In this document: one piece after another, positions 42,354 through 50,716 of the stretch
Layout: the number at the start of each line of letters is the position of its first letter
Numbering within the stretch: the stretch's first letter is position 1
DNA from: a bacterium
GTDB lineage: Bacteria; Elusimicrobiota; Elusimicrobia; Elusimicrobiales; UBA9959
DNA length: 64,000 nt
Reading direction: 5' to 3'
NCBI GenBank assembly: GCA_021789695.1
Contig: JAJYJH010000001.1
Location: forward strand, 62,001 to 126,000
Notes under the pieces: model-generated
What the model saw: the letters and a program-made list of their open reading frames with translations, nothing else
Databases searched by the model: none
Told to the model about the DNA's origin: nothing
Made by a program: the position numbers and the translations under genes

Positions 42354-42440
42354 AGGGGGAGGGTCCCTCCCCGGACGTGGGAAGCAAGGTACAGAAGGGA
42401 CCCGTGCAGAGGGCGGACCAAGTGGTCCGCCCCGATTTTT
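42354..42440 (+). ncRNA. Candidate structured small RNA or riboswitch-like leader
   Basis: A promoter lies upstream and an intrinsic terminator ends this stretch of about 87 bases, which has no ORF. Positions 42361-42368 (GGGTCCCT) pair perfectly with 42396-42403 (AGGGACCC), enclosing a 27-base loop with CGGACGTGGGAAGCAAGG. An alternative local hairpin GGGGAGGG/TCCCTCCCC would compete with it. Such exclusive pairings are common in switches. It matches no family I know: the loop is not the SRP RNA tetraloop and no 6S, TPP, glycine, c-di-GMP, fluoride or guanidine consensus fits. It could be a free RNA or the attenuated leader of the cupin gene, which starts 46 bases after the terminator. Confidence 0.5.
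42411..42440 (+). terminator. Intrinsic terminator before the cupin gene
   Basis: Arms GGGCGGACC (42411-42419) and GGTCCGCCC (42424-42432) close a 4-base loop and are followed, after CGA, by five T. The three-base gap between the stem and the T-run is slightly unusual. Confidence 0.75.
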
Positions 42441-42485
42441 GATAGAATCTACCTGTCTGGATTCGGAGGGTTTACGGGAGGCAAG

Positions 42486-42866
42486 ATGGCCGTCTTCATA
42501 GAGAAGCCCATGCTGGTGCAGGCATCGGGCAACAAACCCAAGGTCATAGAGGAATACATAGGGCGCGCCAATTCCAAGACCACGACCATAAGCGTGGCCA
42601 GGATGGTCAGCCCCGGAGGCTGGGAAGAGCCTCCCCAGGAGCCGCGCTTCACCGAGTACACTCTGGTGCTCAGGGGTATGCTTCGCGTTGAGACTCAGAA
42701 CGGGTCTTTCGACGTCAGGGCGCGCCAGGCCATAATCATGGAGCCCGGAGAGCGCGTCCGTTATTCTACCCCGGAGCCCGAGGGCGCAGAGTATATAGCG
42801 GTCTGTCTGCCGGCCTTTTCCTTTGAGACGGTGCGCCGGGAGGGCGAGACGAATCGGCCGTATTGA
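42486..42866 (+). CDS. Cupin-domain protein
   Basis: A 126-residue single-cupin protein. The core reads FTEYTLVLRGMLRVETQNGS followed by FDVRARQAIIMEPGERVRYS and TPEPEGAEYIAVCLPAFS, typical of small RmlC-like cupins. Cupin metal ligands are normally His and Glu; the histidines are not conserved here, so enzyme activity is doubtful and a binding or regulatory role is possible. The ATG has an upstream GGGAGG. It follows the candidate RNA and terminator, and is in turn followed by its own terminator. It runs opposite to both neighbours. Confidence 0.85.
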   Translation: MAVFIEKPMLVQASGNKPKVIEEYIGRANSKTTTISVARMVSPGGWEEPPQEPRFTEYTLVLRGMLRVETQNGSFDVRARQAIIMEPGERVRYSTPEPEGAEYIAVCLPAFSFETVRREGETNRPY

Positions 42867-42881
42867 AAGGCTTTCTTGGGC

Positions 42882-42919
42882 GGCGGACCGGGCGGGCGCC
42901 GCAGCGTCCGCCCTTTTTT
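42882..42919 (+). terminator. Intrinsic terminator of the cupin gene
   Basis: GGCGGAC (42882-42888) pairs with GTCCGCC (42906-42912), followed by a T-run (42914-42919). The minus-strand flavin reductase-like gene ends seven bases away and may use the same stem in reverse, though without a T-run. Confidence 0.75.
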
Positions 42920-42925
42920 ACGCCC

Positions 42926-43459
42926 TCAGGCCATCTTGGACCGGATTCTCAGCGTCCTGCCCGCGGCCATGAACACCTCGCCGCCGCGGTGGTGCAGCGT
43001 CTTCGGGGCCTTGACCGCCGTGTCCACCCAGGCGCGTACCACCTCGAAGATCAGAAGGTCGTACTTCCCGGCCAGGCTCGCGTCGCGCAGCCTGCATTCC
43101 AGGCTGGCATAGCACTCTTTTATGAGCGGGGCTTTGACCAGGGAGGCCTTTTCCTGGGTCAGGCCGAACCTGGAGAACTTGTCCACGGTACGGCCTGAGA
43201 CATTGCCACAGGCCACGGTTTTCTCGGCCAGCTCCAGCGTGGGGATATTTATCGCGCATTCTTTAGACGTCTTTATCATCCCGGAAGTGAGGCTTTGTCC
43301 GCCTATCACGCAGCCCACCAGCGGCGGTTCGAAGTCTATCATTGTGTGCCAGGACATAGCCATGACGTTGTTGCGGCCTTCGCCGGCCGAGCTTACCAGC
43401 ACCACGGGGCCGGGCTCCAGCAGCGAGTACACTTTTGACAGCGGGTACTTTCTCTTCAT
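42926..43459 (-). CDS. Flavin reductase-like FMN-binding protein
   Basis: A 177-residue split-barrel flavoprotein. The N-terminal strand pattern VYSLLEPGPVVLVSSAGEG, then NNVMAMSWHTMIDFEPPLVG and GMIKTSKECAINIPTLELAE match the flavin reductase-like family, whose members reduce flavins with NAD(P)H or act as flavoredoxins. It overlaps the HEAT-repeat lipoprotein gene by four bases, so the two are coupled. There is no signal peptide, so it is cytoplasmic. The donor and acceptor are unknown. Confidence 0.87.
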   Translation of the reverse strand: MKRKYPLSKVYSLLEPGPVVLVSSAGEGRNNVMAMSWHTMIDFEPPLVGCVIGGQSLTSGMIKTSKECAINIPTLELAEKTVACGNVSGRTVDKFSRFGLTQEKASLVKAPLIKECYASLECRLRDASLAGKYDLLIFEVVRAWVDTAVKAPKTLHHRGGEVFMAAGRTLRIRSKMA

Positions 43460-44952
43460 AGTCCCTCCTTCGAAAGGCCGGCGGGGAGGGCGGGGCAGAT
43501 CCGGCGCATCTCCCGCGCTATCGCCGGCAGCCTGCGCAGCGCGGGCTTGACGGCCGCCAGCGCCCGCGCGGCGGCGGTACGCTGGGCGCAGTCCCTGGTA
43601 CTGAAGGCCCGCCAGAGCTGCCTCTCCGCCGCGGCCCCCCTCCTGCCTAAAGCCGCTATGGCGCCGGCGGCGGCTATCCGTACTTCGGCGTGCCTGCTGC
43701 GCAGGGCGGCTATCAGGGCGTAAAGAGCTTTTTTGTTGGAGGCGGCCAGGTGGCCGAGAGGCGGCGCGGCGAGTTCCCGTGTCTCACGGTCCCCGTCCCT
43801 GAGGGCGGCAGAGAGCAGAGCGGCCGCCTCCTTCGGAAAGCCCGCGGCGGCGGTCACCGGATAGCGGCCCAGGGCCCGGGCGGCGGCCCTGCGCACGCCG
43901 GTCACTGGGTCCTTAAGGGCGGCCAGCAGTGCGCCAGCGGCCTTGCGCGGCGGTGCGGGAAAGGCGGCCAGGGCCGCGGCGGCACGCTCCCGCGCAGCTC
44001 CGGAGGAAGAGGAGAGCTGACCAATCAGCCAGTCGGCCGAAGCCCTGCCGCTCTTTATGAGCGCGTCCGCGGCCAGCTCTCCTGACTTCCCGGCGGCGGC
44101 GGCGGCCTTCTGCAACGCCCCGGCCTGTTCCGCCGAAAGCCCGGCGAACGCCGCCGCGGGACAGGCGTCCAGAGCTTTGGCGCCGTTAAGGCGCACCGCG
44201 GCGTCCGGGTCGGAGAGCGCGGAGACGAGCGCTGGCATGGCCGTCTCGGGCGGCGGCTTCATGGCGGCCAGCACGCCGGAGGCCCCTTCCCTGTAGGATG
44301 GATTCCCGGAGGCCAGCAGTCCGGAGAGGAACCGTCCCGCCGGCGCGCCTATATCCCCGAGCGCGGTCAGCGCCAGCGTCTTTATATCGGGGTCCTCGCT
44401 GACGGCGGCCCGGACCAGCGCCGGCACCGCCTTGGAGGCCTTTTTCCCCATCCCGGCCAGCGTGGCTATGGACTCTATGGCCAGTTCCTTGTCCCCCTTC
44501 TTGAAATTGGCGGCCAGGGCCAGCGCCCCGTCGTCCCCCTGGGCCGAAAGGATACCTTCCAGCTTTTTACGCACGTCCGCAGGCGCGCAAAGCAGCTCCC
44601 CGGCCATGACCGGGGCGGCGGCCCGCAGCCTGGTCAGGGCGCGCCTCGCCGAATCAGCTACCGATATTTCCGGGTCGTTCAGCGCTTTTACAAGCTGCGG
44701 TGCCGCGGCCGCTGCCTGCGGACCTATGTCCTCCAGGGCCTCGGCCGCGTAGGCGCGGCGGTATGGGTCGGCAGAAGAAAGCTCTCTGGCCATTTCCCGG
44801 ACCAGTTTTCGCTTCTGGGCCTCTCCGGACCTGAGCGCGTCCTCCAGAGCCTGAGCCCGCTCGCGCGGGTCCTGCGCCAGAAGGCGGCCTTTCGCCGAGG
44901 AACAGCCGGTTATCAGCGCGGCGCAGAGCAACGGGAAGAACGCGCGCGGCAT
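43456..44952 (-). CDS. HEAT-repeat lipoprotein
   Basis: The 498-residue protein begins with a lipoprotein signal (MPRAFFPLLCAALITGCSS, lipid site Cys17). The rest is a series of HEAT/PBS-lyase-type helical repeats of about 30-40 residues, such as AYAAEALEDIGPQAAAAAPQ, ALPALVSALSDPDAAVRLNG and AAALKDPVTGVRRAAARALG, ending in LGRRGAAAERQLWRAFSTRD. Such repeats form a curved scaffold that binds other proteins at the envelope. It starts four bases after the membrane-protein gene. No catalytic residue pattern is visible. Confidence 0.88.
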   Translation of the reverse strand: MPRAFFPLLCAALITGCSSAKGRLLAQDPRERAQALEDALRSGEAQKRKLVREMARELSSADPYRRAYAAEALEDIGPQAAAAAPQLVKALNDPEISVADSARRALTRLRAAAPVMAGELLCAPADVRKKLEGILSAQGDDGALALAANFKKGDKELAIESIATLAGMGKKASKAVPALVRAAVSEDPDIKTLALTALGDIGAPAGRFLSGLLASGNPSYREGASGVLAAMKPPPETAMPALVSALSDPDAAVRLNGAKALDACPAAAFAGLSAEQAGALQKAAAAAGKSGELAADALIKSGRASADWLIGQLSSSSGAARERAAAALAAFPAPPRKAAGALLAALKDPVTGVRRAAARALGRYPVTAAAGFPKEAAALLSAALRDGDRETRELAAPPLGHLAASNKKALYALIAALRSRHAEVRIAAAGAIAALGRRGAAAERQLWRAFSTRDCAQRTAAARALAAVKPALRRLPAIAREMRRICPALPAGLSKEGL

Positions 44953-44956
44953 TGGT

Positions 44957-45916
44957 TCAGATCCAGCCCAGGAAGAGGCTTACGGTGCGCGCGTCCACCG
45001 CGCGCAAGGCAACGTAACAAACCATGGGGATGACTGCCGCGGCCGCCCATTCCAGGGCCGGATGCGGTTTGCTGCCGGGGACGGCCCAGGAGGTCTCCTC
45101 CCAGGTCCTGCCCCCGCGCAGCCAAGAGGCCAGACTGTACAGGGAATAGAGGGACAGCGCCAGGAAAGGGAAGGCTGCGTAGAGCAACCAGGGGGCCGGG
45201 GAGAGCCAGGCCGGCGCGTGGTAAACCCACTCGGCTCCGGCCGCCCTGTTCCACCAGTTCCAGAGGAGGCCGCAGAGCAGGCCCGAGAGGGCCAGCCTGA
45301 GAGTTTTGCCTGGCAGACCGCCGGAGATCTCGCGCAGCAGCGAAGGCAGGCCCAACCTGAGAAGCAGCGGCTCGGTCAGCAGGAAGGGGGCCGGCGCGGC
45401 CAGCGGCCAGCATAACGCCGGGAAGGCCAGCGCCAAGGCCAGCAGCAGGATGCCAGCGGCGGCCGACCACGCCGCCGCCGCGCAAGGAAGGCGGAAGGAC
45501 CTGGACCTGGCGCCGCGGAAGAGGCGCAGGGCCTCTAGCAGCTCTGACAACACGAAAACGGAGGGAAGGATGGCCGCCCAACTGAAGATACGGCCGGCCC
45601 AGCGCGTTGAGAGCGTGGAGCACATCCCGGTGTAGTCCCAGGCGCCGAACCGCAGATTTAGCAGTTCCGCCGCGGCGCCGAAGGCGGCGGACCAGGCGGC
45701 CAGGACGATGAACTCCGCAGCGCGGGAGACCAGCGGGGAACTGTCCTTGAAGCGCCAGGCCAGGTTGTCGGCCAGGAGTACGAAGCTCCAGGCGGCGAAA
45801 GGGAAGAACTGGTTGTTCACCGGCTCTACCGCGAAGTACCTGCCGGCGTAGCCGAACAGGGTAAGGAAGAACCCCAGATAAAGCGCGGACTTGGCTAGAG
45901 ATTCCTCTTCAAACAT
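44957..45916 (-). CDS. Multi-pass membrane protein, hypothetical
   Basis: A 319-residue protein with about eight hydrophobic segments, including ALYLGFFLTLFGYAGRYFAV, WSFVLLADNLAWRF, IFSWAAILPSVFVLSELLEA and YAAFPFLALSLYSLYSLASW. FGAWDYTGMC and NWWNRAAGAEWVYHAPAWL are distinctive aromatic loops. It resembles integral membrane proteins of unknown function from GC-rich diderm bacteria, but I cannot name a family. It ends four bases before the HEAT lipoprotein and is likely co-expressed with it. There is no signal peptide beyond the first helix. Confidence 0.75.
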   Translation of the reverse strand: MFEEESLAKSALYLGFFLTLFGYAGRYFAVEPVNNQFFPFAAWSFVLLADNLAWRFKDSSPLVSRAAEFIVLAAWSAAFGAAAELLNLRFGAWDYTGMCSTLSTRWAGRIFSWAAILPSVFVLSELLEALRLFRGARSRSFRLPCAAAAWSAAAGILLLALALAFPALCWPLAAPAPFLLTEPLLLRLGLPSLLREISGGLPGKTLRLALSGLLCGLLWNWWNRAAGAEWVYHAPAWLSPAPWLLYAAFPFLALSLYSLYSLASWLRGGRTWEETSWAVPGSKPHPALEWAAAAVIPMVCYVALRAVDARTVSLFLGWI

Positions 45917-45976
45917 AAGCCAATGATAGCAACCGCGGCGGCGGAAAGCAACGCCGGCCGCGGCCGGCGGGCGTGG

Positions 45977-47092
45977 TCAGAAGGCCGAGGCGTACCCGTC
46001 CAGGCCGAGCTCGTCGCGCATGGCGCGCATTTCCCGGAGGGTCTCCGTGTTCAGCGGCACGCCTCGGTCCTTTCTGTAGAGCAAGTTCAGGTATTCCTTC
46101 TCGCCGGCAGTATAGATGCGCTTGGCCCCGGGGGCTTTCTTGGATGCACGCAGGCGGCGCAGGATGTCCCCGACGGTCCTCTTGAAGGAACGCAGGCTGG
46201 TGAAGGCCTTCACGTCTATAGCTATGAAGAAGTGGCCTAGCGGGTACGGTATCTTGTCGCCATTTGCGTCGTAGCCCAGCAGCATCTTCATGTATGCGCC
46301 CTGCTGCAGCGCGGCCGAGAGTATCTCCACCACAGTGGTGTAGCCGTAGCCCTTGTAGCCGCCCATATCCTCTCCGGGACCGCCGAGCGGGACCAGCGCG
46401 GCCGTGCCGGCCACCAGGTCCCTCAGCACGGCGTCGGCGTCCGTCTTGGAGCGGCCCTCGGAATCTATTACCCAGCCTTTCGGGATTCTCCTGCCCAGCT
46501 TGGCGTATACCTCTATCTTGCCGCGCTGTGTTATAGGCGTGGCGCAGTCCAGCAGGAACGGAAACTTCTCGTCAGTGGGAATCGCGAAGGTCAGCGGGTT
46601 GGTCCCCATCATATTCTCGACGCCGAATGTCGGAGCCACCGACGGACGCGCGTTGGTGCCGGAAATGCCTATCATGCCGGCCTTCGAGGCCAGCATCGCG
46701 TGGTAGCCGGCTATGCCGTAATGCGTGGAGTTGCGCACGGCGGTCATGCCGAGGCCGTACCTCTTCGCCTTCTTTACGGCCAGTTCCATCGCGCGCTTGG
46801 CTATCACGTGGCCCATGCCGTTGTGCCCGTCTATGACCGCCGTCGTCGGACTCTGGCGGACTATCTCGAAGCGCGTCTTGGGGCTAAGAATGCCGTCCCT
46901 GATGCGGTCGTAGTAGATCGGCTTAAGGCGCGAGACTCCGTGCGAGTCTATGCCAAGTTTGTCGGCGGTGATCAGGACGTCGGCGCAGACGGCCGCGTCG
47001 GCGGCGGGAACGCCGACGCCCTCGAAGACGTCGCGGACGAATCGCTCCATCACCGGGAATTTCACCCACCGGGAGCCTTTCTCTATTTTCAT
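45977..47092 (-). CDS. Malate/L-lactate dehydrogenase family (Ldh2-like) oxidoreductase
   Basis: A 371-residue NAD(P)-dependent oxidoreductase of the malate/lactate/ureidoglycolate dehydrogenase fold. Recognisable segments are TADKLGIDSHGVSRLKPIYY, VRNSTHYGIAGYHAMLASKA (catalytic His), ENMMGTNPLTFAIPTDEKFP and GGYKGYGYTTVVEILSAAL. Family substrates range over malate, lactate, ureidoglycolate, 2,3-diketo-L-gulonate and sulpholactate. The ATG at 47092 overlaps the murG stop (ATGA), so it is the last gene of the cell-wall cluster. Longer frames into murG are spurious. A palindromic GC hairpin (45952-45969) lies just after the stop. Confidence 0.92.
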   Translation of the reverse strand: MKIEKGSRWVKFPVMERFVRDVFEGVGVPAADAAVCADVLITADKLGIDSHGVSRLKPIYYDRIRDGILSPKTRFEIVRQSPTTAVIDGHNGMGHVIAKRAMELAVKKAKRYGLGMTAVRNSTHYGIAGYHAMLASKAGMIGISGTNARPSVAPTFGVENMMGTNPLTFAIPTDEKFPFLLDCATPITQRGKIEVYAKLGRRIPKGWVIDSEGRSKTDADAVLRDLVAGTAALVPLGGPGEDMGGYKGYGYTTVVEILSAALQQGAYMKMLLGYDANGDKIPYPLGHFFIAIDVKAFTSLRSFKRTVGDILRRLRASKKAPGAKRIYTAGEKEYLNLLYRKDRGVPLNTETLREMRAMRDELGLDGYASAF

Positions 47093-48210
47093 GTTCCCTC
47101 CTTTTGCTCGGACCCGCTGATGAGGTCCGCTAAAGCGGCGGCCGCGCCCAAGCCCGGCGGTATTCCGGAAGAGGCGAAGGCTTCCGACATCGCGCGCACC
47201 CGCGCGGGGTCCCCGGCCAGGGCGCGCAGGACAGCCGTCATGGCGGCGTCGAAGTCGGGGCCTTCCTCCAGCAGGACGGCCGCGCCCTTTTGCGAGAGCG
47301 CCAAGGCGTTGTATTTCTGGTGCCCGCCGGCCGAGGTCGGCAGCGGCACTAGTATCGCAGGCTTGGCCAGCTGCGCCAGCTCCGCCACCGTGCTGGCGCC
47401 CGAGCGCGAGATCACCAGGTCGGCGGCGGCGTAAAGAACCGGCATATCCTCGCGGTAGTCGAAGACCTTGAAGTGCGGGTCCCCTTCCAGCCCCGCGGCG
47501 GCATAGGCGGCCTTCACCTCTTCGAAATTCCTGCGGCCGGTAATATGCGCGGCCTGCACGTCGGAGCGGAGCTCCTTGGCCGAGGCTATGAAGGCCGCGT
47601 TGAGGCGGCGGGCGCCCTGGCTGCCGCCGAACATCAGCACGGTGAAGGGCAGGCGCTCCAGGCCGAGCCGGGCCCGGGCCTCGTACTTGTCCGGCGGCGA
47701 GGCGAACGCCTCCCTTATCGGAGTGCCGGTGAGGAGCGCTCCGCCCCCGCGCCCGGCTCCGGCCAGCGGAAGACCCAGCGCGGCCTTGCGGCAGAACAGG
47801 CCGGCCAGACGGTTGCCTATGCCGAATTTGGCGTTGGATTCGTGTATATAGACCGGCACCCCGGCCAGGCGCGCGGCCAGCGCGGCCGGGAAGGCCACGT
47901 AACTGCCGGTGCCCAGAACGGCATCGGGCCGGAAGTCGGCGATCACCCGGCGGGCCAGGCGCAGGGACTTCATGAACTTCCACAGGAAGGCGGCGTGGCG
48001 TAAAGGGTTTAGAGAACGCGGCAGCGGGACCATGTCCAGCTCGACGTAGGGGAAGTCGGCCTCCTCCAGCGCCGGGCTGGAGAGGTCCTCCTTCTTGACC
48101 AGGAAGACGGCTTGCCAGCCGCGTCCGCGCAGCTCCGAGGCCAGCGCGAAGCCGGGATAGAAGTGCCCGCCGGTGCCGCCGGAGGCTACCAGGGCGCGCC
48201 TGGGGGTCAT
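47089..48210 (-). CDS. murG: UDP-GlcNAc:undecaprenyl-PP-MurNAc-pentapeptide transferase
   Basis: MurG adds GlcNAc to lipid I to form lipid II on the inner face of the inner membrane. The 373-residue glycosyltransferase has the N-terminal glycine loop SGGTGGHFYPGFALA, a central HESNAKFGIGNRLAGLF, the second glycine loop MFGGSQGARRLNAAF and the sugar-binding SRSGASTVAELAQLAKPAIL. It overlaps ftsW by four bases and the Ldh2-like gene by four, so translation is coupled throughout. Confidence 0.97.
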   Translation of the reverse strand: MTPRRALVASGGTGGHFYPGFALASELRGRGWQAVFLVKKEDLSSPALEEADFPYVELDMVPLPRSLNPLRHAAFLWKFMKSLRLARRVIADFRPDAVLGTGSYVAFPAALAARLAGVPVYIHESNAKFGIGNRLAGLFCRKAALGLPLAGAGRGGGALLTGTPIREAFASPPDKYEARARLGLERLPFTVLMFGGSQGARRLNAAFIASAKELRSDVQAAHITGRRNFEEVKAAYAAAGLEGDPHFKVFDYREDMPVLYAAADLVISRSGASTVAELAQLAKPAILVPLPTSAGGHQKYNALALSQKGAAVLLEEGPDFDAAMTAVLRALAGDPARVRAMSEAFASSGIPPGLGAAAALADLISGSEQKEGT

Positions 48211-49346
48211 CTGGCCACGCCCCTGTGGCGGGAAACGTTGAGTATCACCCCGACCATCAGCAGCGACCCCAGTATGGACGAGCCGCCGTAGGAGAAAAAC
48301 GGAAGCGGGATCCCCTTGGTCGGGATCAGTCCTATGGCCATCGACATATTGAAGAAGGCCTGCAGGCAGATGACCAGCGTCATGCCCAGCGCGGCCAACG
48401 CCGTGTAGAGGCTGGGGGCGTTGCGGGCGATGCGCGCGCCCTTTATCAGCAGCGCGGTGAAGAGGCCCAGTATCAGCAAACCCCCTATCAGGCCAAGCTC
48501 CTCGGCCACTACGGGGAAGATAAAGTCGGTCTGCGGTTCGGGGATGTAAAGCTTGAGTTTAGAGGCGCCCAGCCCCTTGCCGAACCAGCCGCCTGACCCC
48601 ACGGCCAGCAGCGACTGGGCCAGTTGGTAGCCGGTGCCGGAGGCGTCATGCCAGGGAGACAAAAAATTCTTAAGCCGGGCTATGCGGTACGGTTTGCGTA
48701 TGAGCTCCTCTATCACCACCGGCACCGCCATGGCCAGCGGCGCGGTGAGATAGCGGCCCCTCACGCCCGCGGCCAGGAAGATGAGAAAGGCCACTCCGAA
48801 GAGCAGTATCGGGGTGCCGAGGTCCGGCTCAGCCGCGATCAGCGCCAGCATGACCATCATCACTCCGAAGGGCCTGAGCAGCTCCTTCCAGTCGGCCTTG
48901 ACGCGGCTGGCGTTGCGGTCCAAGTAGTCGGCGAAATAGAGGATCAGCACTGGCTTTGCGAACTCGCTCATCTGCAGCTTCATGAAGCCGAGCGGAATCC
49001 AGCGGCGCACGTGCGCTACCGGGTGCATACCGAGCGTAATCCCCAGCAGCAGTATAGTTGCCACGGTGGCGGGCTTTATGTACGGGCGCAACTTCTCCAG
49101 GTCTATCCTGGCGGCGGCGGCCATCAGGGCCAGGCCCAGCAGCATATAGAGGGCCTGCTTCTTGGTGTAGAAGTAGAGCCCGAGGCCCTTGTTATCCGCG
49201 TAGATGGCGCTGGCGGAATAGAGACAGACCAGCCCCAGCATCAGCAAAGAGAGTACGATGAAGAGGACCTGGTAGTCCATGAACCGCAGATCGCGGCCGT
49301 GCAGGACGTTGTAGGCCGGTTTACGGCGGCTTGAGGCGTAGTCCAT
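48207..49346 (-). CDS. ftsW: Lipid II polymerase/flippase FtsW
   Basis: FtsW is the SEDS-family glycosyltransferase that polymerises septal peptidoglycan with a class B PBP. The 379-residue protein has about ten helices. SEDS signatures are SASAIYADNKG, QMSEFAKPVLILYFADYL, IAAEPDLGTPILL, the PEPQTDFIFPVVAEELGLIG loop and GLIPTKGIPLPFFSYGGSSI. Location between murD and murG favours FtsW over RodA. The cluster also encodes its likely partner PBP (55971-57659). Confidence 0.95.
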   Translation of the reverse strand: MDYASSRRKPAYNVLHGRDLRFMDYQVLFIVLSLLMLGLVCLYSASAIYADNKGLGLYFYTKKQALYMLLGLALMAAAARIDLEKLRPYIKPATVATILLLGITLGMHPVAHVRRWIPLGFMKLQMSEFAKPVLILYFADYLDRNASRVKADWKELLRPFGVMMVMLALIAAEPDLGTPILLFGVAFLIFLAAGVRGRYLTAPLAMAVPVVIEELIRKPYRIARLKNFLSPWHDASGTGYQLAQSLLAVGSGGWFGKGLGASKLKLYIPEPQTDFIFPVVAEELGLIGGLLILGLFTALLIKGARIARNAPSLYTALAALGMTLVICLQAFFNMSMAIGLIPTKGIPLPFFSYGGSSILGSLLMVGVILNVSRHRGVAR

Positions 49347-49347
49347 G

Positions 49348-50715
49348 TCAGCGAAGGCCCCTCACGAAAGACTTGAATCTGCGGCCCCTGTCCTCGAAAT
49401 CGCTGAACTGGTCGAAAGAGGCGCAGGCGGGCGAGAAAAGGACGATGTCCCCCTTTGCCCCCAGCTTTAGCGCGCTGCGGCAGGCGTTCTGCATCGTGAC
49501 GCAGGGTATGAGCGGGCACACCCCCTCCAGCTCCCGCTCTATCCGCGGGGCGTCATCGCCGATGGTGAGCACGGCCCTGGCGCTCTTCCTTATCAGAGGC
49601 GCAAGAGGCGCGTACGGCGTGCCCTTGCCGAGACCGCCGAGTATCAGCCAGATGTTGCGGCGCCCGCCCAGGGCCTTGAGCGCGACCAGGGTCGAGTCCA
49701 CGTTGGTAGCCTTGGAATCGTTCACAAAGGCCATGCCGCGCCTGGTCCCGGCCGGCTCCATGCGGTGCTCCACGCCCTTGAAGGAGGCGAAGACCCTGCG
49801 CAGGACAGCCGGCTCCGCGCCGCAATGAAGCGCCATGAGCCCGGCACACATCGCGTTCTCCAGGTTATGGGCCCCGGGCAGGGACGGCGGGCGGGCCGAA
49901 AAGACCGCTTTCCCCCGCCTGAAAAAAATCTTCCCGTTCCCGATCCAGGCGTGCAGGCTTCCGCGCCGCCTTTTAGACGAGAAGAACAGCGACCGCGACG
50001 GGCAGCGGCGGGCGAGCGCGCGGCAGTACTTGTCCTCGTAGTTGAAGACGCAGCAGTCCCGCGACTCCTGGTCCCTGAAGACCTTCGCCTTGGAGGCCAC
50101 GTAAGCGGCCATGCCGCCGTGATGGTCCAGGTGGTCCGGCGTTATGTTGAGCACACAGGCTGCATCCGGCCTTACGCCGGAGCTGTCCTCCAGCTGGTAG
50201 CTGGAGAGCTCCAGCACTACCGCGTCGGAGGGTCCGGCCTTGGGCGCGGCCTGGGCCGCCGGCACTCCGACGTTGCCGCAGACCAAGGCGCGGCCGCGGG
50301 GGGCCAGCGCCGCCTTCATCAGCTCGCCCAGCAGGGTGGTGGTGGTGGTCTTGCCGTTGGTGCCGGTGACGGCGAGCAGTTTTCCGGCGCGCGAGAACGC
50401 GAGCGCTACCTCCACCTCACTGAACAGCGGGACGCTTTTTTTCCTGAGCGCCTTTATCAGCGGGCTGGCGTGGGACAGGCCGGGGCTCTTCACGGCAAAG
50501 GCGCACGCAAAGACCGCTTTCGTATGGCCGCCGGTCTCGGCTTTCACGTGCGGCAAAAGGTCCTTCAGGCGCTCCTTCACTTCGGCGGTTTTCTTCTTCT
50601 CGGTGAGCAGCACGTCGAAGCCGCGCGCGGCCAGCAGGTTGGCGCAGGCGACGCCGGACTTCCCGGCGCCTATGACCAGCGCTCTTCCGTGCTTGAACTC
50701 TTCGGGCCTGAACAT
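49348..50715 (-). CDS. murD: UDP-MurNAc-L-Ala:D-Glu ligase
   Basis: MurD adds D-glutamate to UDP-MurNAc-L-alanine. The 455-residue ligase has an N-terminal Rossmann-like domain (VIGAGKSGVACANLLAARGF), the ATP-binding GTNGKTTTTTLLGELMKA, the central segment LNITPDHLDHHGGMAAYVAS, and a C-terminal domain with GLGKGTPYAP and SPACASFDQFSDFEDRGRRF. The C-terminal SPACASFDQF sequence is characteristic of MurD. It follows mraY by one base and precedes ftsW by one base, as in many dcw clusters. Confidence 0.97.
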   Translation of the reverse strand: MFRPEEFKHGRALVIGAGKSGVACANLLAARGFDVLLTEKKKTAEVKERLKDLLPHVKAETGGHTKAVFACAFAVKSPGLSHASPLIKALRKKSVPLFSEVEVALAFSRAGKLLAVTGTNGKTTTTTLLGELMKAALAPRGRALVCGNVGVPAAQAAPKAGPSDAVVLELSSYQLEDSSGVRPDAACVLNITPDHLDHHGGMAAYVASKAKVFRDQESRDCCVFNYEDKYCRALARRCPSRSLFFSSKRRRGSLHAWIGNGKIFFRRGKAVFSARPPSLPGAHNLENAMCAGLMALHCGAEPAVLRRVFASFKGVEHRMEPAGTRRGMAFVNDSKATNVDSTLVALKALGGRRNIWLILGGLGKGTPYAPLAPLIRKSARAVLTIGDDAPRIERELEGVCPLIPCVTMQNACRSALKLGAKGDIVLFSPACASFDQFSDFEDRGRRFKSFVRGLR

Positions 50716-50716
50716 A

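Noticed and set aside
42370-42403. Guanidine-III or glutamine-type riboswitch
   Set aside because: CCGGACG and GGACG-like strings occur, but the rest of each consensus is missing.
42354-42440. SRP (4.5S) RNA
   Set aside because: GGGAAGCAAGG is superficially similar to the SRP helix 8 region, but the invariant GGAA tetraloop with its flanking symmetric loop is absent.
45952-45969. Intrinsic terminator after the Ldh2-like gene
   Set aside because: The GCCGGCC/GGCCGGC palindrome is strong, but no T-run follows on the minus strand.
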